NCBI GenBank assembly: GCA_022648325.1
Contig: JALCMG010000001.1
Coordinates: 231,987 to 295,986 of the forward strand
Direction: 5' to 3'
DNA: 64,000 nt
Source: Olsenella sp.
GTDB taxonomy: Bacteria; Actinomycetota; Coriobacteriia; Coriobacteriales; Atopobiaceae
In this document: piece by piece, positions 8,112 to 16,447 of the stretch
Layout: each line of letters begins with the position of its first letter
Numbering within the stretch: the stretch's first letter is position 1
Notes under the pieces: generated by a model
Seen by the model: the letters and a program-made list of their open reading frames with translations, nothing else
Told to the model about the DNA's origin: nothing
Database searches by the model: none
Program-made: the position numbers and the translations under genes

Positions 8112-8197
8112 GGCGTCGGAGGGCTCATCTCGTACGGAATCCCGTCGGAAACGAACCCTCCGGCGCCAGATTCTCGCCGGAGCAAAGGTTTTTGCAG
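8112..8197. repeat. 86-bp dispersed extragenic repeat, copy 1
   Basis: Matches 40960-41045 over the whole 86 bp at roughly 80 percent identity by eye, sharing GGAGGGC.CATCTCGTACG, AATCCCGTCGGAAAC and TTCTCGCCGGAG. It lies between two convergent genes, just after both stop codons. It is rich in inverted CGCCGG/CCGGCG words and may fold in RNA. Confidence 0.7.
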
Positions 8198-8218
8198 TGC
8201 AGCCTGCGGTGCAGCCGC

Positions 8219-9637
8219 CTAGTGCGTGGCGCTCTGGCCGCCGGTTGCCTTGCGCGTGCGAGAAGAGCGCTTGGCGCCGGTTGCGGGCTTCTTTGATGCC
8301 GTGGGTGCCTTCTTGGCCGTAGCCGGCTTCTTTCTCGCCGCAGGCTTCTTCGCGGATGCCGCAGGCTTCTTGGCCGCAGGCGCCGCCGGCTTAGAAGCTG
8401 CTGCCTCTTCGAGCACTGCCTGCAGCCGCGACTTTGCCTCGACCTCACGCGCACGGGCGGCATCGACGGCCTCCTCCGCACGCGTGACCTCGTCTTCCGC
8501 TGCGGCCTGCTCGGACTTCGCGCTGGCAACCGCTGCCTCTGCTTCCCCGGCAATCCACTCAGCCGAGGAGAGCTCGGCCGCAGCCTTGTCGGCCTCCACC
8601 TGGGCATCGTTGCCCTTGCGGATAGCTTCGTCGAGAAGTGCGGAGATACGGTCCTTCTCGGCCCATGCGTCATGCGCAAGCACAGCCAGGCGCTCTGCCT
8701 CCTTGGCGTGCTCAGCGACGGACTTCTGCTCGGCCTTGCTGCGCTCCTCCGCTGCAGTCAGCATGTCATGCGTCTGGGCCAGGTGCTGCTTTGCCTGCTC
8801 GAGCCGCTCCCCGGCCCCCGCGAGGTCCACACCAGCCACCTTCGCGGCGGCTCGGGCATCCCCCACGATTGATGCCGCGTGTCTACGCTGAAGGCCATTC
8901 TCGTCGAGGAGGCACGGAACAAGCTGCCTTGCCTCTTCCTGCCACCATCCCCAGCTGTGATCCACGTCGGCACCCCAGTATTCGAAGGTCGCCCCAACGC
9001 CGGCAGACTCGAGCTCGCCCTGGAGCGTACGCTGGGTCTCTCCGGCCTCCTCGCCAGCTCCTGTGCCGCACACAAATGCCAGCTGACGCCCAGACAGGGC
9101 CTCTACCAGCAGCGGGTTCTCGTCAAGCCCACGCGCCAAATCCACCGGCGAGAAGGCGCGCCAGCCATCCGACATAGCATCGCCAACAACCCACGCGGCA
9201 TCATACGTGCCCGAGAGCGCGAGAAGCCCACTGTAGAGGTTCGGGCGCCGCAGCATGGCAATCGTTGCGTTGAGGGCACCTATTCCTGCCCCGACAACGA
9301 TTGGCGCCCCACCGTCACCGGCTTCCTCGCGCACCAGTTGCGAAAGCTCGTTCTCAACAAGGTCGAAGTACCCGCCCAGACTCGCCAGGCGATAGTCCGT
9401 GGGAGCAAAGCCCGCATACCAGCTGGCTCCGTCAGCAGAATCAACGCAGAAGAGACGTATGCGACCAGCGTCGATGAGCCCTGCCAGGGCATCGACCATG
9501 CCGCCCTCCTCCCAGCTCGCGCAAGAGGAGTCACCCTCGGGAAACACGATAACCGGCCGTCCGGCGGTGCCGTAGAGCATAACGTCGAAGTCCCCGTCGA
9601 CACCGTCGCGGTGCAGGGTGAAGTCCTTGGTCTCCAT
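8219..9637 (-). CDS. Pseudo-esterase (alpha/beta hydrolase fold) with coiled coil and Lys/Ala-rich tail
   Basis: 472 residues. Residues 1-240 resemble esterase-D type alpha/beta hydrolases: DFDVMLYGTAGRPVIVFPEG, then the elbow region IVVGAGIGALNATIAM, then a late HSWGWW. The nucleophile elbow normally reads G-x-S-x-G, but here it is G-A-G-I-G, so the catalytic serine is missing. Residues about 265-410 are an alanine-rich coiled coil, and the last 60 residues are repeated lysine-proline-alanine units (KKPAASAKKPAARKK) like histone H1 or actinobacterial HupB tails. The start at 9637 follows GGAGG. No signal peptide is seen. The tail suggests nucleic-acid or polyanion binding; the real function is unknown. 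Confidence 0.8.
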   Translation of the reverse strand: METKDFTLHRDGVDGDFDVMLYGTAGRPVIVFPEGDSSCASWEEGGMVDALAGLIDAGRIRLFCVDSADGASWYAGFAPTDYRLASLGGYFDLVENELSQLVREEAGDGGAPIVVGAGIGALNATIAMLRRPNLYSGLLALSGTYDAAWVVGDAMSDGWRAFSPVDLARGLDENPLLVEALSGRQLAFVCGTGAGEEAGETQRTLQGELESAGVGATFEYWGADVDHSWGWWQEEARQLVPCLLDENGLQRRHAASIVGDARAAAKVAGVDLAGAGERLEQAKQHLAQTHDMLTAAEERSKAEQKSVAEHAKEAERLAVLAHDAWAEKDRISALLDEAIRKGNDAQVEADKAAAELSSAEWIAGEAEAAVASAKSEQAAAEDEVTRAEEAVDAARAREVEAKSRLQAVLEEAAASKPAAPAAKKPAASAKKPAARKKPATAKKAPTASKKPATGAKRSSRTRKATGGQSATH

Positions 9638-9759
9638 GTTGCCTCCGTCTCGCGTTCCCAGTGCCTCTATTGTGCGCCAACATGTTCTCTTCTGCACCAA
9701 ACGAGAGAAGAGAGTGCCGGAAGACCTCGCGAACGGAATGGCTACCGGCAATCTGCACC

Positions 9760-10350
9760 TTAGCTCACCGGCAGATCCGCAAGCCCCCTGCCCGTCGAAC
9801 GCACGAAATCGCTCAGGTACTTGTTGACTTCCTCAATCTCCACGCCTGGGTAATCGCCCACGAGCCAGGACCGGTAGGTCTGGAGAACACCTCCGGCAAC
9901 GTAGTCCGTAAGGATGGCAACGGCACGCTTCTCCACCGGCGTGTTAGCAGGAATCCGCTGCTGCACCCACTCACGGAACCTGTTCTCAAGCGCAAAGACA
10001 AAGGGCTCCACGCTCCTCGACTCAACGAGCTTGCGTGTGAGCTCCCTGTTCTGGTCGAGGTATGCACCAACCTGGGTTAGGACTGGCAGCGGGTCCTCGA
10101 GAAAGCCGCTCTCCACGGCCTTAGAGAGAAACACCGAGATGGTGTCTGCAGTGTCGGACATCACAGACCTCATGAGGTCGTCCACGTTGTCGAAGTGCGC
10201 ATAGAACGTACCGCGATTGAGATCTGCCTTCCGAGCAACATCAGAAACCGTAATGCTCTCATAGGGCTTCTCGGCGAGCAGCTCCATGAACGCCTCCTTG
10301 AGAAGGCGTATAGAGCGTTGCGCGTTCCTGTTCATGCCTCGCTCTGCCAT
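9760..10350 (-). CDS. TetR/AcrR-family regulator
   Basis: 196 residues. The N-terminal helix-turn-helix is typical: LLAEKPYESITVSDVARKAD followed by LNRGTFYAHFDNVDDL. The C-terminal ligand domain is of the TetR_C type found in Firmicutes and Coriobacteriia regulators. The start at 10350 follows GGAGG at eight bases; an in-frame upstream codon at 10371 is weaker. It is divergent from the MMPL transporter at 10530, and TetR proteins usually repress the divergent exporter, so control of 10530-15284 is the natural inference. Confidence 0.92.
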   Translation of the reverse strand: MAERGMNRNAQRSIRLLKEAFMELLAEKPYESITVSDVARKADLNRGTFYAHFDNVDDLMRSVMSDTADTISVFLSKAVESGFLEDPLPVLTQVGAYLDQNRELTRKLVESRSVEPFVFALENRFREWVQQRIPANTPVEKRAVAILTDYVAGGVLQTYRSWLVGDYPGVEIEEVNKYLSDFVRSTGRGLADLPVS

Positions 10351-10529
10351 ATGCGCTCCCTCCAGACGCAACAGATGACGACGTAAGTGTACAAGTCCAA
10401 ACGAAGTGCGTGCCGCGATGGTCCGAAGTTACTCGGTGCACTTCATGATAATTGAATTCGGGTAGAAAACCATCATGTGTTCGACAACAAACAGATGAGT
10501 GATTCTTACCCGGAGGGAGCAGCAAGCAG
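10351..10529. promoter_or_regulatory. Divergent promoter region between the TetR regulator and the MMPL exporter
   Basis: 179 bp that must carry both promoters. A pair of 7-bp inverted arms, GAAGTGC (10403-10409) and GCACTTC (10438-10444), and a nearby AAGTGTACAAGT (10385-10396) are candidate TetR operator parts. The exporter ribosome site CGGAGGG is at 10511-10517. Confidence 0.35.
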
Positions 10530-12653
10530 ATGGAACGCCTTTTTCGCGGGGTGCTCCGCCACAGGAAGCTGGTCATCACGCTCTTCGTGATTCTCGCCTG
10601 CATCTGTGTGGCGTACATACCGCAGGTGAAGATTGATGCCAACATGAGCGATTACCTGCCACCCAGCGCAAAGTCCTCGCAGGACCTCAACGCAATGAAG
10701 GAAATCTACGGTAATGACATCACTAACGCCCGAATCTATGTGACAGGCATCTCGCAGGTGGATGCAGCGTCATTTGACGAGCAGCTCAAGTCCCAGCCTG
10801 GCGTCACCTCAGTCACCTGGCTGGGTGATGAGGTCGACCTCGACAAGCCCATGGAGGTCGCCGACGAGGACACCGTCAAGGAATGGTATGACGGCAAGGG
10901 TTATCTCTACCAGTGCGTATTCACGAGCAACGTGAACCAGGCCGAGATAGACTCCATCCGCTCGCAAGCGCAGGCGCTCCCCGGCGCACAGACCGTGGCC
11001 ATCGACGGCTCGGCGGTCTCCGATGCCGCCAACCTCGCAACCATCGATACCGACATGGCCAAGATCATGACCATCGCCGTCATCGTGGTGTTTGCGATGG
11101 TTCTTCTCAACACCACGAGCTACCTGCATCCCATTGTGATGCTGCTCACCATTGGCGTGGCAATTGCGCTCAACATGGGCACCAACATATTTCGCGGCAC
11201 CATTTCCTCAATCACCCAGCTCGTGGCGAGCGTGCTGCAGCTGGCAGTCTCGATGGACTACTCAATCGTGCTTCTCACCAACTTTGGCCGCTATCGTCAG
11301 AAGACAGACGACCAGTTCGAGGCCATGGTCAAGGCAATGACCAAGTCCTTCCCCGTCATCATCTCCTCTGCGGCCGTCACGTTCTTTGGCTTCCTCTCGC
11401 TGGCGGCCATGCAGTTCCTCATCGGCGCCGACATGGGCATTGCCCTGGCCAAGGGCATCGTATGCTCGTTCTTCTCGATTACGCTCTTCATGCCTTGCCT
11501 GCTGTACAACATGCGCAACGCCGTCGAGAAGACCTCGCACGAACCGTTCTTCAAGTCCTTCAACCGCATGGCAAAGGTGTGCCGCACCGGTGCGGTGCCT
11601 GCGCTCATCATCGCGCTGGTGCTTGCCGTTCCCGCCCTCAAGGCATCTGGCGCCGTGAGCTTCACGTATGGCTCTGCAGCCAACATCGCGCAGGACTCGC
11701 AGGTCAAGATTGACGGCGACATCATCAACCAGGCGTTTGGCGAGTCTCAGACTTGGGCCATCATGGTTCCCGAGGGCAACTGGGCGGAGGAGAACGCCCT
11801 GGTGGACGAGCTCAAGGCCCTCCCCACCACCAAGAGCGTGCTCTCGTACTCCACGGTTGCCGGCTCGGCCCTTCCGCACGAGCTTGCGGACGAGAGCCAG
11901 GTAAAGCAGCTGCTCAACGGCGGCTGGAGCCGCATAGTGCTCACCTCGAACATCCCCGACGAGTCCAAGGGCGCCTTTGACCTCGTGACCACTGTGCGCA
12001 ACATCTGCCAGGAGCACTACGGCGACAACTACAAGCTCGCCGGCAACGCCGTGAGCTACGCGGACATCAAGGCGGTCACCACGACGGACAACACCACCGT
12101 CAAGATGGCCTCGATCCTCGCGATTGGCACCGTGCTTCTCGTGATGTTCAAGAGCATCTCGATCCCCATCATCCTGGTGAGCGCCATCGAGGTCTCGATC
12201 TGGATTAACGAGGCCGTGCCGTACTTCACCGGCGACACGATCAACTTTGTGGCCTTCCTCGTAATCGATGCCGTACAGCTCGGTGCGGCCGTAGACTATG
12301 CCATCATCTTCACCGAGGAGTACCTGGCGCGCCGCAAGCGCATGGGCAAGAGGGATGCGGCGTTCCAGTCGGTCGAGAAGACCGCCCAACCAATCATCAC
12401 CTCGAGCTCGATTCTGATCCTTGCCTGCGTTGGCATCACCATTGCCGTTTCGAGCCCCATGATCCAGCAGGTCGGCGAGCTCATCGCCCGTGGCGCTCTC
12501 ATCTCTGTCATCGAGATCTTCTTCGTGCTGCCGCTGCTCTTCGAGCTGCTTGACGGCTTTGTGCGCCACACCAGCTACAAGATCGGCTTCTACCAGGAGG
12601 GCAAGGGGAAGAACTCCCTGCCGGACTCCCCTGAGGCTAATCCCACGGCTTAG
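10530..12653 (+). CDS. MMPL/RND-family exporter
   Basis: 707 residues with two repeats of one N-terminal helix, an extracytoplasmic domain and a bundle of about five helices, the YdfJ/MmpL arrangement. The first bundle includes SVLQLAVSMDYSIVLLTNF and the second VIDAVQLGAAVDYAIIFTEE; the aspartate in each MDY/VDY motif is the proton-relay position of MmpL proteins. It probably exports a lipid, a lipophilic drug or a peptide using the proton gradient. It is followed 66 bp downstream by a secreted heptad-repeat protein that may work with it, and preceded by a divergent TetR gene. The start follows CGGAGGG. Confidence 0.93.
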   Translation: MERLFRGVLRHRKLVITLFVILACICVAYIPQVKIDANMSDYLPPSAKSSQDLNAMKEIYGNDITNARIYVTGISQVDAASFDEQLKSQPGVTSVTWLGDEVDLDKPMEVADEDTVKEWYDGKGYLYQCVFTSNVNQAEIDSIRSQAQALPGAQTVAIDGSAVSDAANLATIDTDMAKIMTIAVIVVFAMVLLNTTSYLHPIVMLLTIGVAIALNMGTNIFRGTISSITQLVASVLQLAVSMDYSIVLLTNFGRYRQKTDDQFEAMVKAMTKSFPVIISSAAVTFFGFLSLAAMQFLIGADMGIALAKGIVCSFFSITLFMPCLLYNMRNAVEKTSHEPFFKSFNRMAKVCRTGAVPALIIALVLAVPALKASGAVSFTYGSAANIAQDSQVKIDGDIINQAFGESQTWAIMVPEGNWAEENALVDELKALPTTKSVLSYSTVAGSALPHELADESQVKQLLNGGWSRIVLTSNIPDESKGAFDLVTTVRNICQEHYGDNYKLAGNAVSYADIKAVTTTDNTTVKMASILAIGTVLLVMFKSISIPIILVSAIEVSIWINEAVPYFTGDTINFVAFLVIDAVQLGAAVDYAIIFTEEYLARRKRMGKRDAAFQSVEKTAQPIITSSSILILACVGITIAVSSPMIQQVGELIARGALISVIEIFFVLPLLFELLDGFVRHTSYKIGFYQEGKGKNSLPDSPEANPTA

Positions 12654-12719
12654 AGCCGGGGACCACCGTATCGACCACGCGACGGGCACAACCCGCCCCA
12701 GACGTTTGGAGTGACAGCA

Positions 12720-15284
12720 ATGACCACCAAGAACAAGAAGCGCGTTGCCGAGAAGAGTATCCCCTCGCTTGGGCGCAAAGCCCTCGTGGGGACCATGGGA
12801 ACGCTCATGGGCTTCACGATGTGTGTGCCGTTCGGCACCACGCAGGCTCTCGCCGACGAGGTTAACGGACAGTCGACCGAGCCGGATTCCAACGCACAGA
12901 CCAGCGAATCCCAGAGCGCAAAGACCGAGGTCGTCTACGCGAGGACCGATGCCACGGGCAAGAAGAGCGGCATCTACGTTGTGAACGACTTCGATACCCC
13001 CACGGCCCAGACGGTGACCGACCCGGGTACTTACACCAAGGTTCAGAACCTCTCGACTTCCGAGGAGCTCACCAACGTAGACGGCGGAGTCACCCTCACC
13101 ACAACCGCCAACGAGCCGCTCTACTACCAGGGCGACCTTGACGCCTCGACGCAGCTCCCCTGGGACATCCAGGTGACCTATCGCCTGGATGGCAAGGTCG
13201 TCTCGCCTGACGAGCTCTCTGGAAAGAGCGGAAAGCTCGACATCGAGCTCAAGGTGACCGGAGTCGATGACGACTCCGCCACCTCGGACTTTGCCAAGAG
13301 CTTCATGGTTCAGGCGCAGGGCACCTTCCCCAACGACAACTTCCACCTGGATGACTCCGACGACGGCACCGTAGCCGTGGTTGGCGACAACACCCTTGTC
13401 ACCTACCTGCTAATCCCCGGCACCAACGGTGACTGGCACATCACCGGTGACGCAACCAACTTCACCTACTCTGGCTGGCAGATAAGCGCCATGCCGCTCT
13501 CGATGAATCTCAATGTGCGTGACGCCGACACCTCCAAGCTCACGGACGCCACGTCCAAGCTTACCGATGGCGTAGATCAGCTCGCCTCCGGCGGGCACGA
13601 CCTCGCGAGCGCGCTCGACCTCATCAACGCCGGCGCGGGCAGCGCTCAGGATGGCTCTGGCGAGCTAGCGAGCGGTGCGGACCAGCTCGCCACGGGCACC
13701 GGCGAGGCCGTGAGCGGAGCGACGCAGCTCTCCTCGGGTGCCGCGCAGCTGTCCGGTGGCCTGGACTCCCTCGACGCCGGCGCGCAAAGCGCGAAGGCGG
13801 GCTCCGCTCGGCTTGCAGGTGGTGCCGCCCAGCTCAAGGCTGCCCTAGAGGAGAAGGACGGTTCCCTTGACGCCCTGAAGTCAGGCGCCTCGCAGGTAGC
13901 CGATGGCACGCAGCAGCTCTACGATACGCTCTCGACCACGCTGCCGCAGCAGCTTGCCGGCATGAACTCCCAGCTCAACACTGCAAAGCAATCCGTCGAC
14001 GGCATCCAGCAGGAGCTTGCCGCAATCCAGTCCTCCACGCAGAGCATGGGCGAGCAGGGCAAGACGGCCGTCTCGCAGGCCGAGACCGTGAAGGCAGACC
14101 TTGAGGCGCTCTCGCAGGCCACCTCGGGCATGGGAACCGCGCTTGGCTCTGCGGGCACGAGCGCCGGCACGGCAGCGGCCAAGGCGACGGCGGCACAGGG
14201 ACAGGCCTCCCAGGCAGCAGCCGATGCGACCACCGCCTATAACACGCTTGCCCAGCTTGACAAGGACACAACACTCACTGCAGACCAGAAGCAGGCTGTC
14301 GAGAACGCCATGGCATCCGCTAAGAGCGCTGCCGACAACAGCTCCGCTGCCGCAGGGACTGCCGGAAGCGCGGCTAGCGATGCGTCCACCGCAGCCAGCA
14401 CGATCCAGACGCTGGCAACGGGAATGGAGGGTATGAGCTCGACAGCGCAGCAGCTCCAGAGCGACGCGCGGGCTCTGAGCAGCACACTCTCCTCACTCGA
14501 GGGAAACGCGGCCGAAGGAACCGGGATTCAGAGGGTGCTCGCACAGTCCAAGACCGTGCTCGAGCAGTCGAATGAACTTGTGCAGAGCTCGAAAGACATG
14601 GTGAGCGACGCACAGCAGCAGCTTGCGGGCGTTGACCTCACAGGCCTCAAGACGCTCAACGACGGCGCGCACCAGGTGTCCGCCGGCGTCGACACGCTTG
14701 CCGGCTCGCTCCAGACGGGCGGCGAGCTCACGGGCGGCGTCGATGCGCTTGCGTCTGGCGCGTCGAGCCTCGACAGCGGACTTGGCGCGCTCACGGCTGG
14801 TACCGCCTCCGCGAAGGACGGCGCAAAGCGCCTCTCGGCAGGCATCGACACGCTGAGCAGCGGCTCCACCAAGCTCGACGCCGGCACCAAGGCCCTCGCG
14901 GCAGGTGCCCATAGCCTGGATAGCGGTCTTGGCACGCTCGCCGATGGTACCTCGCAGGCAGCCGACGGCAGCCATACCCTCTCCGACGGCCTGGACGAGC
15001 TCCAGCAGTCCGTCGACGGGATGGACGAGAAGGTTCTGGATGAGCTGCAGAACACTATCGACGAAAAGCTTGGCTGCGGTTATCAGCTGCACTCCTTCGT
15101 TGAGCCAAGCAACACCAATGTGCACGAGGTGCAGTTTGTCTACGTCGTCAGCGGCGTGAAGAGCGCCGATGACAACAGCAGCTCCGACGACCAGTCGCAG
15201 CAGGCATCCGATGACGAGCAGCAGAACCCGTCGTTCTTTGACCGCCTCGCCGCTCTCTTCAACGGCGGCAACAGGGACGAGTGA
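12720..15284 (+). CDS. Secreted YhgE/Pip-like heptad-repeat protein
   Basis: 854 residues. A Sec signal peptide (KKRVAEKS ... LMGFTMCVPFGTTQALA) is cut near ALA-DE. Residues about 60-270 are a beta-rich domain. From about 275 to 420 and 640 to 775 run repeats of the xxxLxxG type (TIGR03057 pattern), for example SGAAQLSGGLDSLDAG, separated by an Ala/Ser/Thr coiled coil. YhgE/Pip proteins normally end in several membrane helices; here the C-terminus is soluble (DDEQQNPSFFDRLAALFNGG). It follows the MMPL exporter closely and is probably its extracellular partner. Start 12720 follows GGAG; a GTG at 12711 is possible. Confidence 0.85.
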   Translation: MTTKNKKRVAEKSIPSLGRKALVGTMGTLMGFTMCVPFGTTQALADEVNGQSTEPDSNAQTSESQSAKTEVVYARTDATGKKSGIYVVNDFDTPTAQTVTDPGTYTKVQNLSTSEELTNVDGGVTLTTTANEPLYYQGDLDASTQLPWDIQVTYRLDGKVVSPDELSGKSGKLDIELKVTGVDDDSATSDFAKSFMVQAQGTFPNDNFHLDDSDDGTVAVVGDNTLVTYLLIPGTNGDWHITGDATNFTYSGWQISAMPLSMNLNVRDADTSKLTDATSKLTDGVDQLASGGHDLASALDLINAGAGSAQDGSGELASGADQLATGTGEAVSGATQLSSGAAQLSGGLDSLDAGAQSAKAGSARLAGGAAQLKAALEEKDGSLDALKSGASQVADGTQQLYDTLSTTLPQQLAGMNSQLNTAKQSVDGIQQELAAIQSSTQSMGEQGKTAVSQAETVKADLEALSQATSGMGTALGSAGTSAGTAAAKATAAQGQASQAAADATTAYNTLAQLDKDTTLTADQKQAVENAMASAKSAADNSSAAAGTAGSAASDASTAASTIQTLATGMEGMSSTAQQLQSDARALSSTLSSLEGNAAEGTGIQRVLAQSKTVLEQSNELVQSSKDMVSDAQQQLAGVDLTGLKTLNDGAHQVSAGVDTLAGSLQTGGELTGGVDALASGASSLDSGLGALTAGTASAKDGAKRLSAGIDTLSSGSTKLDAGTKALAAGAHSLDSGLGTLADGTSQAADGSHTLSDGLDELQQSVDGMDEKVLDELQNTIDEKLGCGYQLHSFVEPSNTNVHEVQFVYVVSGVKSADDNSSSDDQSQQASDDEQQNPSFFDRLAALFNGGNRDE

Positions 15285-15310
15285 GACAAAGGGACTGTCC
15301 CTTTGTCTCA
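15282..15310. repeat. GAGACAA palindrome, copy 1
   Basis: Perfect 13-bp inverted repeat, TGAGACAAAGGGA and TCCCTTTGTCTCA, around CTG. The stop codon of the heptad-repeat gene is its first three bases. A near-identical palindrome occurs at 59371-59398, so it is a genomic repeat and not a private terminator. Confidence 0.8.
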
Positions 15311-15314
15311 AAAC

Positions 15315-15350
15315 GATGCCGGGAGGTCTCGCGCGAGGCCTCCCGGCATC
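15315..15350. terminator. Strong bidirectional hairpin between convergent genes
   Basis: Twelve-bp arms GATGCCGGGAGG (15315-15326) and CCTCCCGGCATC (15339-15350) immediately after the GAGACAA palindrome, between the convergent stop codons at 15284 and 15358. It is flanked by AAAAC on the left, which gives a short T-rich end for minus-strand transcripts. Confidence 0.7.
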
Positions 15351-15357
15351 TGTTATC

Positions 15358-15738
15358 TCATTTGGGGAGCTTGCCTTCATCCTGCGCACGTCGGATGGCC
15401 ATCTCCATGTGGGCCAACATGGGGCCCGAGGAGGACGTCTCCGGCAGAGGCTCACCATGGAACGAGTTGTCGAAGAGCACGCTCACCACATCATCTAGTG
15501 GGCTCTTGTAGCCATCGTCCGAGGCCTTGAGGCCCTGCACGTCGTAGCCAGATGCCTCAAGAGCAAACGCAATCACACTTGTCTCGACGCCCAGGTCTGC
15601 GGCCACCTCGGGCAAGGTCTTCTCGGCGTCAACGTCCTCGATGCCCATCTCGGAGAGGAGGCTAGGAAGATCCGGGTACTTCGCAAAAAGCGTTCCCGCC
15701 GGCAGGTTGAGGTCGATAACGTTCTTCTCGTCCACCAC
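15358..15738 (-). CDS. DUF1858-like small protein
   Basis: 126 residues. The N-terminal half (IDLNLPAGTLFAKYPDLPSL followed by LSEMGI) has the spacing of DUF1858/RIC-N type helical domains, in which a conserved alpha-helical unit precedes iron-sulfur or redox domains; no cysteines are present here. The C-terminal half is acidic and unremarkable. The start is GTG at 15738 after AGGGAGG; the frame continues upstream into peptide deformylase but without homology. It lies 10 bp after the deformylase stop, so the two are one transcript. Function unknown. Confidence 0.75.
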   Translation of the reverse strand: MVDEKNVIDLNLPAGTLFAKYPDLPSLLSEMGIEDVDAEKTLPEVAADLGVETSVIAFALEASGYDVQGLKASDDGYKSPLDDVVSVLFDNSFHGEPLPETSSSGPMLAHMEMAIRRAQDEGKLPK

Positions 15739-15748
15739 CGCTGCCTCC

Positions 15749-16168
15749 CTAGACCAGCTTGCCATTGCAGTGGTCGACCATATGCTGCACCATCTGGGCC
15801 TCCCAGCCGGTAAGGTCACGACGGCGCGGCACAAACTTGCCGTCGACCAGCTCGTCATAGGAGACCTTCACCTTGCCGTAGCGGGTAACCTTGGAGGGCT
15901 CGTCATGCGAGAGGCAGCCCTCGACGGTACGCGTGGCGTTAAGGCCCATCATGATGCGAGGGTTGTAGAGCACGTGGGCATCACCGTTGTCGTCGAGGTA
16001 GACAACGACCGCCTTGGTCTCGCCAATCTGGTTGGCCGCCAGGCAGGCTCCGTCCTCGACGGAACGGAGGGTATCAATGAGGTCCTGCGCCAGGGGTGCG
16101 TCCTCGGGCGTGGCACGCTGGCACTTCTTAGAGAGGATGGCGTCGTCCTTGCAGAGCTCGCGAATCAT
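15749..16168 (-). CDS. def: Peptide deformylase with altered HEXXH motif
   Basis: 139 residues. Peptide deformylase removes the formyl group from new proteins. Motif 1 reads DGACLAANQIG (usually GxGxAAxQ), motif 2 is the intact EGCLSHDE with the metal cysteine, and motif 3 reads QHMVDHCNGKL. The family motif is HExDH; both histidines remain but the catalytic glutamate is methionine. I recall the same HM.DHCNG form in some anaerobic Firmicutes and Coriobacteriia, so it is a lineage variant rather than local damage, but its activity is uncertain. Start 16168 follows AAGGA at six bases. It shares a transcript with the DUF1858-like gene. Confidence 0.88.
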   Translation of the reverse strand: MIRELCKDDAILSKKCQRATPEDAPLAQDLIDTLRSVEDGACLAANQIGETKAVVVYLDDNGDAHVLYNPRIMMGLNATRTVEGCLSHDEPSKVTRYGKVKVSYDELVDGKFVPRRRDLTGWEAQMVQHMVDHCNGKLV

Positions 16169-16292
16169 GCTCATTCCTTTCGGGAGGGATATTGGGCCGG
16201 ATTGGGTCCCACTAGCCATTTTCAAGCAGGACATATCTTACCGCCCATGCGGCGTGGCGAGAAGTTCTCAGCGAGTGATTGGGGTAAGCCGC

Positions 16293-16334
16293 GCATTCCG
16301 ATCGTTTAGCAACGGCTAACCGATCGGAAAATGC
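16293..16334. other. Imperfect 18-bp-arm hairpin
   Basis: GCATTCCGATCG and TTAGC pair with GCTAA and CGATCGG...ATGC around AACG. It lies in the 279-bp gap between the radical SAM and deformylase genes, next to a second hairpin carrying a related CGGTTAG word. No T-run follows. Confidence 0.55.
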
Positions 16335-16358
16335 GGGGATGCTCTCCAAATGAAAAAA

Positions 16359-16389
16359 CCGAGCGGTTAGGCCCACCCCAACCGCTCGG
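16359..16389 (-). terminator. Intrinsic terminator of the radical SAM gene
   Basis: Ten-bp arms CCGAGCGGTT (16359-16368) and AACCGCTCGG (16380-16389); on the minus strand the hairpin is followed directly by TTTTTT (16353-16358). It is 59 bp past the stop of the radical SAM gene. Confidence 0.8.
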
Positions 16390-16447
16390 AAATTGCAGAT
16401 AACCACCGGACGCACAGCCCGCACTAAGCGTCTGGCAAGAGAACCAC

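Noticed and set aside
8219..8891. Plus-strand alanine-rich frame opposite the Lys/Ala tail of the pseudo-esterase
   Set aside because: The reverse of Lys/Ala codons naturally gives Phe/Ala-rich frames; no start site or homology.
11262..13346. Long minus-strand open frame of 694 codons opposite the MMPL gene
   Set aside because: It is antisense to a well-supported exporter and secreted protein, lacks a plausible ribosome site and has His/Arg/Gly-biased shadow composition.
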